A DNA stretch of 64,000 nt, taken from NCBI RefSeq assembly GCF_003938655.1, contig NZ_RJJT01000002.1:310001-374000 (forward strand), given 5' to 3'. Both the position numbers and the translations under genes were made by a program. This DNA is from Rhizobium pisi (GTDB taxonomy: Bacteria > Pseudomonadota > Alphaproteobacteria > Rhizobiales > Rhizobiaceae). Numbering within the stretch: position 1 is the first letter of the stretch; each line of letters starts with the position of its first letter. Positions 34,583 through 42,915 of this stretch are shown in pieces. The notes under the pieces were generated by a model that did no database searches, was not told where the DNA came from, and worked only from the letters and a program-made list of their open reading frames with translations.

Positions 34583-36079
34583 TCAAGCGGCCTCCGATGC
34601 GGATGCGGCTGTGATAACCGCCTCCGTCGTCAGAGCGCTTCCAGTCAGTTCGCTGACGATTTTGCCGCGCGAGAAAACCAGCGCGCGGTGGCAGATATGG
34701 GCAATTTCCTCGAAATCCGTCGAGACGACGACAACCGCGAGGCCGGCCTCGAGCGCCTGGGTGATCAGACGGTAGATTTCTGCACGCGCGCCGATGTCGA
34801 CGCCGGCGGTCGGATCTTCCGCGATCAGCAGCTTGCGGCCAGTCGCCAGCCAGCGGCCAACGACGACCTTCTGCTGATTACCTCCGGAGAGGGCCTCTAC
34901 CGGCAGATCCGGGTCGTTCGGCCTGAGGCCGACGGAATGACCGATCTTATGAGCAAGGTCGGCTTCGCCGCGTGGCGACAGGAAGGACAAAAGCCCACGT
35001 CCGACGGCTCCCGGATTGAGGTAGGTGTTTTCCCGAATGGAAAGCGAGAGCGCCACGGATTCTTCCGTCCGGTCACGGGCGATTAGTCCGATCCCCGACG
35101 CCATGGCCCGCAGCGGGCTCGAAAGGTTAGGGGCCTCATCATGCAGCAGAACCGAGCCGTCGAAGGGCTCGCAGCCGAACAGTGCCCGGCCGATGCGTTC
35201 CTGACCGGCACCGCGCAATCCGGCCAGTCCCAGAAGTTCACCTTCGCGGATATCGAAGGATATCGGGCTCGTACCGGCGCAGACGAGATCGCGAACCTTA
35301 ACGATCGCCTTGCCGGGCTTGATCTCGGTCTTCGAAAAGAGGCTGTCGCCGCTGCGGCCGATGATCATCGTGACGAGTTCGTCCGGGGTCGTCTCGCTGA
35401 CGGGCTTCTGTCCCACCATGCAGCCGTCGCGCAGAACGGCGACCCGATCGGCGATCCGGAAAATCTCGTCGAGCCTGTGGGAGACGTAGATCATACCGAC
35501 GCCGCGGTCCTTCAGCGGGCGGATCGCATTGAACAACCGGTCGACTTCATCGGCGGGAAGGCTCGCCGTCGGCTCGTCGAGCACAAGAACGTCGGCTTCG
35601 ACGGCAAGTGCGCGAGCAATGGCGACAAGTGATTTTTCGGTGCGCGACAGGGCCGAGACCCGCGTGGTCGGATCGAAATCGCAGCCGACGAGCTTCAAGG
35701 CTTCCCGGGCGCGCGCCTGCGTCCTGTTCCAATCAATCAGGCCGCGACGCATCGAGAAGCCCTGCGACAGGCCCATATTCTCACCGACCGTCATCCACTC
35801 GATCAAACCAAGATCCTGATGGATGAAGGCAACCGGTTGCCGCTCGTTCGGCTTCGGGGGGCGATGATGGTAGCTCTGGCCGCGAAACAGGATGTCGCCG
35901 CTATCGGGCTTGTAGATGCCGGCAAGCGTCTTGATGAGCGTCGATTTGCCGGCGCCGTTCTCCCCGAGCAGCGCAAGAATTTCGCCCTCGCGCAAATCGA
36001 TCGAGACGTCGCGCAGCGCCTGCGTGCCGCCGAAGCTCTTGGTGATCGACTGGAACTCCAGCAGTCTCTTGGCTTCCAC
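34583..36079 (-). CDS. Ribose-type ABC transporter ATP-binding protein of the sugar-acid locus
   Basis: A tandem-domain ATPase of 498 residues from the preferred start. Walker A GENGAGKSTLIKTL, Walker B VLVLDEPTASLP, second-domain signature ALSGGNQQKVVVGRW and LIAEDPTAGVD are present. GTG at 36079 follows GGGAGGAG with 7-bp spacing; ATG at 36109 would add ten residues but has no ribosome site. It is the first gene of the importer operon, with an operator-like palindrome 37-52 bp upstream. Confidence 0.92.
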   Translation of the reverse strand: MEAKRLLEFQSITKSFGGTQALRDVSIDLREGEILALLGENGAGKSTLIKTLAGIYKPDSGDILFRGQSYHHRPPKPNERQPVAFIHQDLGLIEWMTVGENMGLSQGFSMRRGLIDWNRTQARAREALKLVGCDFDPTTRVSALSRTEKSLVAIARALAVEADVLVLDEPTASLPADEVDRLFNAIRPLKDRGVGMIYVSHRLDEIFRIADRVAVLRDGCMVGQKPVSETTPDELVTMIIGRSGDSLFSKTEIKPGKAIVKVRDLVCAGTSPISFDIREGELLGLAGLRGAGQERIGRALFGCEPFDGSVLLHDEAPNLSSPLRAMASGIGLIARDRTEESVALSLSIRENTYLNPGAVGRGLLSFLSPRGEADLAHKIGHSVGLRPNDPDLPVEALSGGNQQKVVVGRWLATGRKLLIAEDPTAGVDIGARAEIYRLITQALEAGLAVVVVSTDFEEIAHICHRALVFSRGKIVSELTGSALTTEAVITAASASEAA

Positions 36080-36115
36080 TGTGGCTCCTCCCAAAGCTGC
36101 GGTTGTCATTGCTGT

Positions 36116-36131
36116 ATGTTATCGATAACAT
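36116..36131. promoter_or_regulatory. LacI/GntR-type operator at the importer promoter
   Basis: ATGTTATCGATAACAT is a perfect 16-bp palindrome. On the minus strand a TTGACC hexamer lies upstream so that the -10 region would overlap the palindrome, a layout suited to repression. The same sequence occurs at 38491-38506. Confidence 0.8.
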
Positions 36132-36185
36132 TTATGGATGGTCAAGCGGAAAGATGGCGATCTCGAATTTCTCCAGAGATTGAGA

Positions 36186-37079
36186 TCAATCGCCGCGGAG
36201 TCCGTCGAGAAGGCGCATCATCTCGGCCGAGTCCTTCGGCCCGAGACCGGCTGCGCAAAGCAGGCGGTGGATTTCGACCACTGCGCCCGTCATCGGCAAT
36301 GGCGTCTTCGTCTTCAGCGCAAAGGCCTGAAGCGAATCCAGGTCCTTCAGCATGTTGTCGATCCTGCCGGTCGGCGAGAAATCCCGCGCGGCGAACTTCG
36401 CCATGAATTCCTGCATGATCCGGTTGTCCGCCCGGCCGCCGGCAAGGGCTCTCGGAATGGCTGCCGCATCGACGCCGCCGGCTTCCGCGAGCTTGACCGC
36501 CTCGGCGACGGCCTGAAACAGCACGGCGCAAAACAGCTGATTGATCAGCTTCGTAGTCTGCCCGGCGCCAGATGTGCCCATCAGCGTATAGTTGGCGGCA
36601 AGATGCCGCATCACCACACGCGCCCGCTCGAAATCCTCCAGGTTGCCGCCCGCCATGATCGTCAACCGTCCGCCGAGCGCGCCGGGCACGCCGCCGGAGA
36701 GCGGGCAATCCACCCATGCCATGCCCGTTTCCCGGCGCAGTCGCGCCGCCATCTCGGCCGTCTCGGCAGGATCGATGGACGACATGTCGATCAGCAGTTT
36801 GCCGGCATTCGCCGCCGCGGCGACACCCTTTTCACCGAAGACGACGGCGCGCACGATATTTGCGTGATTGAGGCTGAGCACGCAGAATTCCGAGGCCGAG
36901 ACAGCATCCTCTACGGAGCTCGCTGCGCGGGCGCCCTTGGCCACCAAAGCCGCGACTTTTTCGGCATCGAGATCGAAAACGGAGACCTTGTGCCCGGTTT
37001 CGATCAATCGGGTGACGATCGCCGTTCCCATGATGCCGGCGCCGATGACGGCGACATCTGCTCTATAATCATCCTGCAT
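36186..37079 (-). CDS. NAD(P)-dependent beta-hydroxyacid dehydrogenase (3-hydroxyisobutyrate dehydrogenase family)
   Basis: A 297-residue protein. The Rossmann motif is VAVIGAGIMGTAIVTRL at the N-terminus; the substrate motif VDCPLSGGVPGALGGRLT and the catalytic Lys in GAGQTTKLINQ match 6-phosphogluconate/tartronate semialdehyde reductase relatives. It lies between gluconokinase (11-bp overlap) and the importer operon. In this context it may reduce or oxidise an aldonate or tartronate-type intermediate; the exact substrate is not evident. Confidence 0.88.
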   Translation of the reverse strand: MQDDYRADVAVIGAGIMGTAIVTRLIETGHKVSVFDLDAEKVAALVAKGARAASSVEDAVSASEFCVLSLNHANIVRAVVFGEKGVAAAANAGKLLIDMSSIDPAETAEMAARLRRETGMAWVDCPLSGGVPGALGGRLTIMAGGNLEDFERARVVMRHLAANYTLMGTSGAGQTTKLINQLFCAVLFQAVAEAVKLAEAGGVDAAAIPRALAGGRADNRIMQEFMAKFAARDFSPTGRIDNMLKDLDSLQAFALKTKTPLPMTGAVVEIHRLLCAAGLGPKDSAEMMRLLDGLRGD

Positions 37080-37626
37080 GATAATCTCCTCCCTTGACGG
37101 CCATGCCGCTCAGTCCCTTGCAAGCCAGCGCCACAATATCATCCAAGGCATTGTCGATCGCCACCGTCACCACACCGGCTTCGCCGGTCGGCGGCTCCAG
37201 CGTCCGCAGCTGGCTGTCGAGCAGGGACGCCGGCATGAAATGGCCCTGGCGCGCCTGCATCCGTGACAGCAGCAGGTCGCGGGATCCCTCCAGGAAAACA
37301 AAGGCCAGGCGCCCGCCCGCCGCCTGCCGCAGCCTGTCTCGATAGCTTCTCTTCAGCGCCGAACAGGAAATCACCAATCCTTGCGATGCATCCTGTGAGG
37401 TTCTTATTTCCTCGCCGATCCGGTCGAGCCACGGTAGGCGGTCGTCATCGGCAAGCGGTATGCCCCGCGCCATCTTCTCAACGTTTTGAGCGGGATGGAG
37501 CCGATCGCCCTCCAGAAACGGTATGCCGTTTCGGGCAGCGAGCCGTTCTCCGACCGAGGATTTGCCGCAGCCGCTGACGCCCATGACAATGACGGCCAGA
37601 GGCGGTGCCTTCTTCGCGAAGCTCAT
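37069..37626 (-). CDS. gntK: Gluconokinase
   Basis: A 185-residue P-loop kinase. Walker A VMGVSGCGKSSVG (residues 14-26), the gluconate-type motif FLEGDRLHPAQNVEKMARGI and CSALKRSYRDRLR identify GntK/IdnK. It phosphorylates D-gluconate to 6-phosphogluconate, which enters the Entner-Doudoroff or pentose phosphate pathway. ATG at 37626 is used; upstream in-frame residues lie inside the idnO end. It overlaps the following dehydrogenase gene by 11 bp. Confidence 0.93.
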   Translation of the reverse strand: MSFAKKAPPLAVIVMGVSGCGKSSVGERLAARNGIPFLEGDRLHPAQNVEKMARGIPLADDDRLPWLDRIGEEIRTSQDASQGLVISCSALKRSYRDRLRQAAGGRLAFVFLEGSRDLLLSRMQARQGHFMPASLLDSQLRTLEPPTGEAGVVTVAIDNALDDIVALACKGLSGMAVKGGDYHAG

Positions 37627-37639
37627 CGTCCCACCTCTG

Positions 37640-38404
37640 TCAGAGGCAGGTCGTGATGCCGCCGTCGACATACAGCGTGTGCCCGTTGATGAAGGACGAA
37701 CCGCGGCCCGACAGGAAAACGGCAGCCCCGACCAGTTCCTCGACATTGCCCCAGCGGCCGGCCGGGGTGCGCTTCTCCAGCCAGGACGAGAATTCGGGAT
37801 TATCGACGAGCGCCTGGTTCAGCGGCGTCTTGAAATAGCCCGGCGCGATCGCATTGATCTGCAGGCCATGCTTGGCCCAGTCGGCACACATGCCGCGGGT
37901 CAGGTTCCGCACTGCGCCCTTGGTCGCCGTATAGGGAGCGATGCCGGGGCGCGCCAGTTCGCTTTGAACGGAGGCGATATTGATGATCTTGCCCTGGCCG
38001 CGGGCGATCATGCCCTGGGCCGCCGCTTGGCCGACGTAAAAGACGCTCGAAATATTGGTGGTCAGCAGCAATTCCCATTTGTCCGCCGGGAAGTGTTCCA
38101 GGGGCGTGCGAAATTGCATGCCGGCATTGTTGATCAGGATGTCGAGCGGCCCGATATCGGCTTCGATCGCCGCGATCCCCTGTGCGGCAGCGTCCTTGCT
38201 GGTCACGTCGAAGACGGCCGCATGGGCCGACAGGCCTTGATCCCGGAGGCTTTCGACCGCGCGCTGGACCGTTTCCGCCGTGCGGCCGTTGATGATGACC
38301 TCGGCTCCATACTGCGCCAGGCCCTCGGCCAACGCATAGCCGATCCCCTGGCTAGAGCCGGTGATGAGAGCCAACCGTCCGGTAAGATCAAACAGGTTCT
38401 TCAT
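37640..38404 (-). CDS. idnO: Gluconate 5-dehydrogenase / 5-keto-D-gluconate reductase (SDR family)
   Basis: A 254-residue classical short-chain dehydrogenase with cofactor motif TGSSQGIGYA, NNAGMQ, catalytic Ser in NIASVQS, YTATK (Tyr, Lys) and a C-terminal INGHTLYVDGG. The closest function in this setting is IdnO, which reduces 5-ketogluconate to D-gluconate. ATG at 38404 follows GGAGGAG. It is the first gene of a leftward idnO-gntK-dehydrogenase transcript beginning at the operator-bearing divergent promoter. Confidence 0.85.
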   Translation of the reverse strand: MKNLFDLTGRLALITGSSQGIGYALAEGLAQYGAEVIINGRTAETVQRAVESLRDQGLSAHAAVFDVTSKDAAAQGIAAIEADIGPLDILINNAGMQFRTPLEHFPADKWELLLTTNISSVFYVGQAAAQGMIARGQGKIINIASVQSELARPGIAPYTATKGAVRNLTRGMCADWAKHGLQINAIAPGYFKTPLNQALVDNPEFSSWLEKRTPAGRWGNVEELVGAAVFLSGRGSSFINGHTLYVDGGITTCL

Positions 38405-38467
38405 GCAAATCACTCCTCCAGTCTCGCTGCGGGTAACGGCTTGCGCCGTCACCCGGGTGAAACTTAC

Positions 38468-38507
38468 TTGACATCCCTTTCCCGGATTATATGTTATCGA
38501 TAACATA
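38468..38507 (+). promoter_or_regulatory. Divergent promoter with LacI/GntR-type operator
   Basis: TTGACA (38468-38473), a 16-bp spacer and TATGTT (38490-38495) form a plausible rightward promoter. The -10 overlaps the perfect 18-bp palindrome 38490-38507, whose core is ATGTTATCGATAACAT. The site sits between idnO (leftward) and the D-2-hydroxyacid dehydrogenase/idnD pair (rightward) and could control both. Confidence 0.8.
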
Positions 38508-38538
38508 ATCAACTGCCAAAATGCGGGATGGAGACGAA

Positions 38539-39480
38539 ATGCCTGAGGTAGAAATCTTGATGGCCGGTGCGTATCCGGAATGGGACATGGTGGATCTGGA
38601 GGCGAATTATCGTGTCCACCGCCTGTGGGAAGCGGCGGATCGGCAGGAACTGATTTCAAAAGTCGGCGGCGATATCCGCGCCATTGCTACCCGTGGCGAA
38701 CTCGGCGCTTCCGCCGATCTGATGAAGCGACTGCCGAAACTGGAGATCGTCTCCTGCTACGGCGTCGGCACCGACGCGATCGACCTGTCCTATGCCCGCG
38801 CCAACGGCATTCGCGTGACGAACACGCCCGACGTGCTCACCGAGGATGTCGCCGATATCGCCATCGGATTGCTGCTCGCCACGGCGCGACAGATCCCGCA
38901 GGGCGATGTTTTCGTCCGCACCGGCCAGTGGGGCAACGTTGCCATGCCACTGGTAACGCGGGTGTCCGGCAAGAAGGTGGGCATCGTCGGCATGGGACGG
39001 ATCGGAAAGGCAATCGCCAGAAGGGCTGCCGCCTTCGGCTGCGACATTTCCTATTTTACCCGCAATGAACACAAGGACGTTGCCTACGCCTACCAGCCCG
39101 ACCTCATAAAGCTTGCCGATTGGGCCGATTTTCTGGTCGTCATCGTCCCGGGAGGGGCAGCGACGACGAAGATCATCAATGCGCCAGTGCTCGACGCTCT
39201 CGGCCCCAACGGCATCCTGATCAATGTTTCGCGCGGGACGACCGTCGATGAGGAAGCGCTGATCGCAGCGCTCCAGGACCGCACCATTCAGGCCGCAGGC
39301 CTTGACGTCTTCCTGAACGAACCGAGGATCGACGCACGTTTCCTGGCGCTTGAGAATGTCGTGTTGCAGCCCCATCACGGCTCTGGCACTGTCGAAACGC
39401 GCAAGGCCATGGGCCAGTTGGTCAGAGACAATCTCGCTGCGCATTTTGCGGGTGGCCCGCTTCCAACTCCCGTCGTGTGA
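38539..39480 (+). CDS. D-2-hydroxyacid dehydrogenase (glyoxylate/hydroxypyruvate/2-ketogluconate reductase type)
   Basis: A 313-residue NAD(P)-dependent enzyme. The nucleotide motif is VGIVGMGRIGKAIA; catalytic residues are Arg in NVSRGTTVDE, Glu in FLNEP and His in QPHHGSGT. ATG at 38539 follows GGAG; ATG at 38521 is less well placed. Related enzymes reduce 2-ketogluconate, glyoxylate or hydroxypyruvate. Cotranscribed with idnD (10-bp gap), it could reduce a 2-keto sugar acid to feed the same pathway. Confidence 0.9.
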   Translation: MPEVEILMAGAYPEWDMVDLEANYRVHRLWEAADRQELISKVGGDIRAIATRGELGASADLMKRLPKLEIVSCYGVGTDAIDLSYARANGIRVTNTPDVLTEDVADIAIGLLLATARQIPQGDVFVRTGQWGNVAMPLVTRVSGKKVGIVGMGRIGKAIARRAAAFGCDISYFTRNEHKDVAYAYQPDLIKLADWADFLVVIVPGGAATTKIINAPVLDALGPNGILINVSRGTTVDEEALIAALQDRTIQAAGLDVFLNEPRIDARFLALENVVLQPHHGSGTVETRKAMGQLVRDNLAAHFAGGPLPTPVV

Positions 39481-39490
39481 GGATCCCGAT

Positions 39491-40522
39491 ATGAAAGCCA
39501 TCGTCATTCATGCGGCCAAAGATCTCAGGATCGAGGAGCGCGAACCGGAGATCGCGGGAGCCGGGCAGGTGGAGATCGCCATCGAAGCCGGCGGTATCTG
39601 CGGTTCCGACCTGCATTATTACAATCATGGCGGCTTCGGCACCGTTCGCCTGCGCGAACCGATGATCCTCGGCCATGAGATCGCCGGCACGATCAAGGCG
39701 CTGGGTGCCGGCGTCACAGACCTTGCCGTGGGGGATCGTGTCGCGGTTTCCCCGAGCAGGCCGTGCAACCATTGCCAATATTGCCTGAAGGGACAGCAGA
39801 ACCACTGCCTCAACATGCGGTTTTACGGCAGCGCCATGCCAATGCCGCATATTCAGGGCGGCTTTCGCCAGCGCCTGGTGGCGGAGCGCTGGCAATGCCA
39901 CAAGGTCGCCGACGGCATTTCCATTCACGAGGCCGCCTTCGCCGAACCTTTTGCCGTGACGCTGCATGCGGCAAACCGCGCCGGATCGCTGCTTGGCAAA
40001 CGGGTGCTTGTCACCGGTTGCGGCCCCATCGGGATGCTGGCAATCGTTGCGGCGCGCGTTCTCGGCGCCCGCGAAATCGTGGCGACCGATGTGACCGACA
40101 GTGTTCTGGCCATTGCCCGCACCAGTGGCGCGGACCGAACGATCAACGTGGCAACGCATGCAGCCGACCTTGCCGCTTACAGCGCCGACAAGGGATATTT
40201 CGACGTCATGTTCGAGGCGTCAGGCAATGAGAGGGCCGTGCGCGCCGGCCTGGAAACACTGAAGCCTCGCGCCGTTCTCGTGCAGCTTGGCCTCGGCGGC
40301 GATGTCTCCATTCCGCAGAACATGATCGTTGCGAAAGAAATCGAGATGCGCGGGACTTTCCGTTTCCACGAGGAGTTTGGGCTCGCCGTCGAATTGATCA
40401 ATGCGTGTCGCGTCGATTTGAAGCCTCTGCTGACGGGTGTTTTTGCCATCGACGAGGCCGTCGCTGCTTTCGAATTGGCGGGCGATCGCAGCAAGTCGAT
40501 GAAAGTGCAGATCGCCTTCTGA
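39491..40522 (+). CDS. idnD: L-idonate 5-dehydrogenase (zinc alcohol dehydrogenase family)
   Basis: A 343-residue medium-chain zinc dehydrogenase. The catalytic zinc site shows CGSDLHYYNHGG and GHEIAG; the structural zinc site is CNHCQYCLKGQQNHC; the cofactor motif is VTGCGPIGMLA. YYNHGGFG and the length (E. coli IdnD also has 343 residues, from memory) support oxidation of L-idonate to 5-ketogluconate, the substrate of IdnO. ATG at 39491 lies 10 bp after the preceding stop. A strong hairpin follows the gene. Confidence 0.9.
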   Translation: MKAIVIHAAKDLRIEEREPEIAGAGQVEIAIEAGGICGSDLHYYNHGGFGTVRLREPMILGHEIAGTIKALGAGVTDLAVGDRVAVSPSRPCNHCQYCLKGQQNHCLNMRFYGSAMPMPHIQGGFRQRLVAERWQCHKVADGISIHEAAFAEPFAVTLHAANRAGSLLGKRVLVTGCGPIGMLAIVAARVLGAREIVATDVTDSVLAIARTSGADRTINVATHAADLAAYSADKGYFDVMFEASGNERAVRAGLETLKPRAVLVQLGLGGDVSIPQNMIVAKEIEMRGTFRFHEEFGLAVELINACRVDLKPLLTGVFAIDEAVAAFELAGDRSKSMKVQIAF

Positions 40523-40591
40523 CCCAACCACGTGATTCCCTAAGTCGGAATCGCGTAGAGATAATATTATCGCCAATTCAAATTGTTGCAG

Positions 40592-40619
40592 CGCCGCGCG
40601 TCTGAAAAGACGTGCGGCG
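40592..40619. terminator. Strong hairpin between convergent idnD and lacI-type genes
   Basis: CGCCGCGCGTCT (40592-40603), GAAA-type loop, AGACGTGCGGCG (40608-40619): a 12-bp stem with a single G-T pair. It lies in the 106-bp gap between the convergent genes and probably ends transcription in both directions. Confidence 0.8.
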
Positions 40620-40628
40620 TGGTCGTGC

Positions 40629-41705
40629 TCACACTGTCGGCGCGCCGGCGCGATCGGTGCTTTCGCGCAAGACAACCCTATAGCTGGTCAATGTGATCTC
40701 GTCGCCGGTCGCCTCGCCGCTTTGCAGGGCGTGCAGCAGGCGAGCAGCCGCCTGGCGGCCGATGCCATAACAGTCCACATTGATGGTCGTGATGCGCGGA
40801 TGACAGATGGATGAGATCTCATAGTCGCCGAAACCGGCAACGGCGATGTCCCGCGGAACCTTCATTCCCCTGCGCGTACATTCCATGATGGCGCCGAAAG
40901 CGGAAAGGTCGGAGACGCAGAGAACCACTTCCGTGTCCGGCCAGCGCTCCAGCAGGCTGACGATAGCCTGGCCGCCCTGCTCCATGGTGATGGGCGGGAC
41001 GCCGAAGGAAATCATCCGCCCCGGTCCCAGGCCGAGTTCTTCGACAGTCTTCTGGAAACCGCTTCGCCGCTGGCTGCCGCGCGTATCGCGCGCCGTCGTT
41101 CCGCCGATATAGCCGAACTTCCGATATCCCTGGCTGGCAAGCGTGCGCACCAGCAAAGCCATCGCCTCGCTGTTGGAAAAGCCGACGACATGATTGATCG
41201 GGTCTTCCGGAAGTTCCCAGGTTTCGACAACGGGAATGCCGGCTTTTGCAAGCATCCGCCGCGCCCGCGCGGTATGTGAACCACCGGTCAGGATGATGCC
41301 TTCCGGGCGGCGGCGCAGCATCGCCTCGATCAGCTCTTCTTCCTTCTCCGCCGAATAGTCGGTATAGCCGAGAAGAAGCTGCAGACCGGTATTCTCCAGC
41401 GCATCGGTAATCCCTCGCGCTGTGTCGGAAAAATTTGAATTGTTGATGGACGGCACCAGCGCCGCGATGAAGCCGCTGCGCCGCGACGAAAGACTGCCGG
41501 CCGAAAGATCGAGCACATAGCCCAGCGCGTCGACGGCTTCCATGATGCGCTTGCGGGTCTCCTCGGAAACACTCGCATCCTGTCGAAAAGCGCGCGAAAC
41601 GGTCATGGCCGATACGCCGACATATTTGGCGACCTCCGCCATCGTCAGCTTTTGAGCATCTCCCGGCTTGAGACGCTTGTCTTTCGGCTCATCCTCGTTT
41701 TTCAC
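40629..41705 (-). CDS. LacI family regulator (GntR/IdnR-like)
   Basis: A 358-residue LacI-family repressor. The helix-turn-helix and hinge read TMAEVAKYVGVSAMTVSRAF, followed by VSEETRKRIMEAVDALGY at about residues 21-63. The periplasmic-binding-like core has GIILTGGSHT, VVETWELPEDP, AVAGFGDYEIS and a C-terminal dimer region, with general similarity to E. coli GntR. It is flanked by lactonase and idnD genes and by four matching palindromes, so it is the probable local repressor, relieved by an aldonate or keto-aldonate. Confidence 0.92.
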   Translation of the reverse strand: MKNEDEPKDKRLKPGDAQKLTMAEVAKYVGVSAMTVSRAFRQDASVSEETRKRIMEAVDALGYVLDLSAGSLSSRRSGFIAALVPSINNSNFSDTARGITDALENTGLQLLLGYTDYSAEKEEELIEAMLRRRPEGIILTGGSHTARARRMLAKAGIPVVETWELPEDPINHVVGFSNSEAMALLVRTLASQGYRKFGYIGGTTARDTRGSQRRSGFQKTVEELGLGPGRMISFGVPPITMEQGGQAIVSLLERWPDTEVVLCVSDLSAFGAIMECTRRGMKVPRDIAVAGFGDYEISSICHPRITTINVDCYGIGRQAAARLLHALQSGEATGDEITLTSYRVVLRESTDRAGAPTV

Positions 41706-41755
41706 TGGTCTCCGCTTTCACAAAGCTTCAGAGTCGGGCAGTTCGAGACACGATA

Positions 41756-41771
41756 AAGTTATCGCTATCAT
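41756..41771. promoter_or_regulatory. Imperfect LacI-type operator near the regulator start
   Basis: AAGTTATCGCTATCAT matches ATGTTATCGATAACAT at 13 of 16 positions. It lies 51 bp upstream of the leftward regulator gene, suggesting autoregulation. Confidence 0.6.
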
Positions 41772-41891
41772 CCTACAATCGATATTATTGCAGCCATACG
41801 TCGTTCCACAGCTTGAAAAGCCGAATTCGGGCGGGATTTCCGCAGGTGCGGACGCATCAACATCTGTACGAGACCTGAAAAACAAGACAAG

Positions 41892-41907
41892 ATGATATCG
41901 ATAACAA
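41892..41907. promoter_or_regulatory. LacI-type operator upstream of the lactonase gene
   Basis: ATGATATCGATAACAA matches the palindrome seen at 36116 and 38491 at 14 of 16 positions and lies 19 bp upstream of the lactonase start, overlapping the likely transcription start region. Confidence 0.72.
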
Positions 41908-41925
41908 TTTGAGATAGGAGGCATC

Positions 41926-42852
41926 ATGTTCGGGGAAATCGAAGGTACGGGGTTCGAGGTTCTCGATCCGCGCTTTGAAAGCTGCTTCGTCGGCCATGCT
42001 CGTGTCGAACGGCTCTGGACCGGCGGCCGTTGGCTGGAGGGACCGGCGTGGTTTGCCGCGGGCCGTTATTTGGTTTTCTCCGATATCCCCAACAATCGGA
42101 TGATGCGCTACGACGATACCAGCGGGCATACCTCCGTCTTCCGCTCGCCCAGCAACAACTCGAACGGCAACACCGTCGATAATCAGGGTCGGCTCCTCAC
42201 CTGCGAGCATCTGACGCGCTGTGTCACGCGAACCGAATTCGACGGCAGGGTCAGCGTCCTGGCCAACCGGATCACGGGTAAGCGGTTCAATTCCCCAAAC
42301 GATGTCACCGTCAAATCCGATGGCACGGTCTGGTTCACAGACCCGAGCTACGGCATCCTCCACGATTACGAGGGCGACTACGGAGAAGAGGAAATCGGCG
42401 GATGCCATGTTTACCGGCATGATCCGGCGACGGGCGCGACCGATCAGATGACATCCGACTTCGTCAAGCCGAACGGGCTGGCTTTCTCACCTGACGAGAC
42501 AGTGCTCTACATCGCCGACACCGGCGCCTCGCACCTGCCGGGCGGTCCGCGTCATATAAGAAAATTCGCAGTGTCAAGCGATGGAAAGCTCACTGATCTC
42601 GGCGTTTTCGCCGAATGCACCGCCGGCTTTTTCGATGGCTTTCGCGTCGACCGGAAGGGAAGGATATGGGCGAGCGCCGGCGACGGCGTGCACGCCTATG
42701 ATCCTGACGGCACTCTGCTCGGCAAGATCCATATTCCCGAGATCGTTTCCAATGTTGCTTTCGCAGGAGAGAAACTGAACCGTCTCTTCATCACTGCGAC
42801 CACCTCTCTTTACGCTGTTTATCTCACGGCCAACGGATCGAGACTGGGTTAA
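41926..42852 (+). CDS. SMP-30/gluconolactonase family lactonase
   Basis: A 308-residue six-bladed propeller enzyme. Metal-site residues are Glu in WLEGPAWF, Asn in RFNSPNDVTV, Asn in KPNGLAFSPDE and Asp in DGFRVDRKGRIWAS. It hydrolyses aldonolactones such as glucono- or idonolactone. No signal peptide is seen, so it acts in the cytosol. ATG at 41926 follows TAGGAGG. Preceded by a LacI-type operator, it belongs to the sugar-acid regulon. Confidence 0.92.
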   Translation: MFGEIEGTGFEVLDPRFESCFVGHARVERLWTGGRWLEGPAWFAAGRYLVFSDIPNNRMMRYDDTSGHTSVFRSPSNNSNGNTVDNQGRLLTCEHLTRCVTRTEFDGRVSVLANRITGKRFNSPNDVTVKSDGTVWFTDPSYGILHDYEGDYGEEEIGGCHVYRHDPATGATDQMTSDFVKPNGLAFSPDETVLYIADTGASHLPGGPRHIRKFAVSSDGKLTDLGVFAECTAGFFDGFRVDRKGRIWASAGDGVHAYDPDGTLLGKIHIPEIVSNVAFAGEKLNRLFITATTSLYAVYLTANGSRLG

Positions 42853-42859
42853 CGCCGAG

Positions 42860-42887
42860 GAGAGGCTCCCCTTTCAGAAAGCCTCTC
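42860..42887. terminator. Hairpin between convergent lactonase and VWA genes
   Basis: GAGAGGCT (42860-42867) pairs perfectly with AGCCTCTC (42880-42887) around a 12-bp loop. It lies wholly in the 63-bp gap between convergent stops. Confidence 0.65.
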
Positions 42888-42915
42888 TGTCACGAACCGA
42901 CGATCCGATCAGCCT

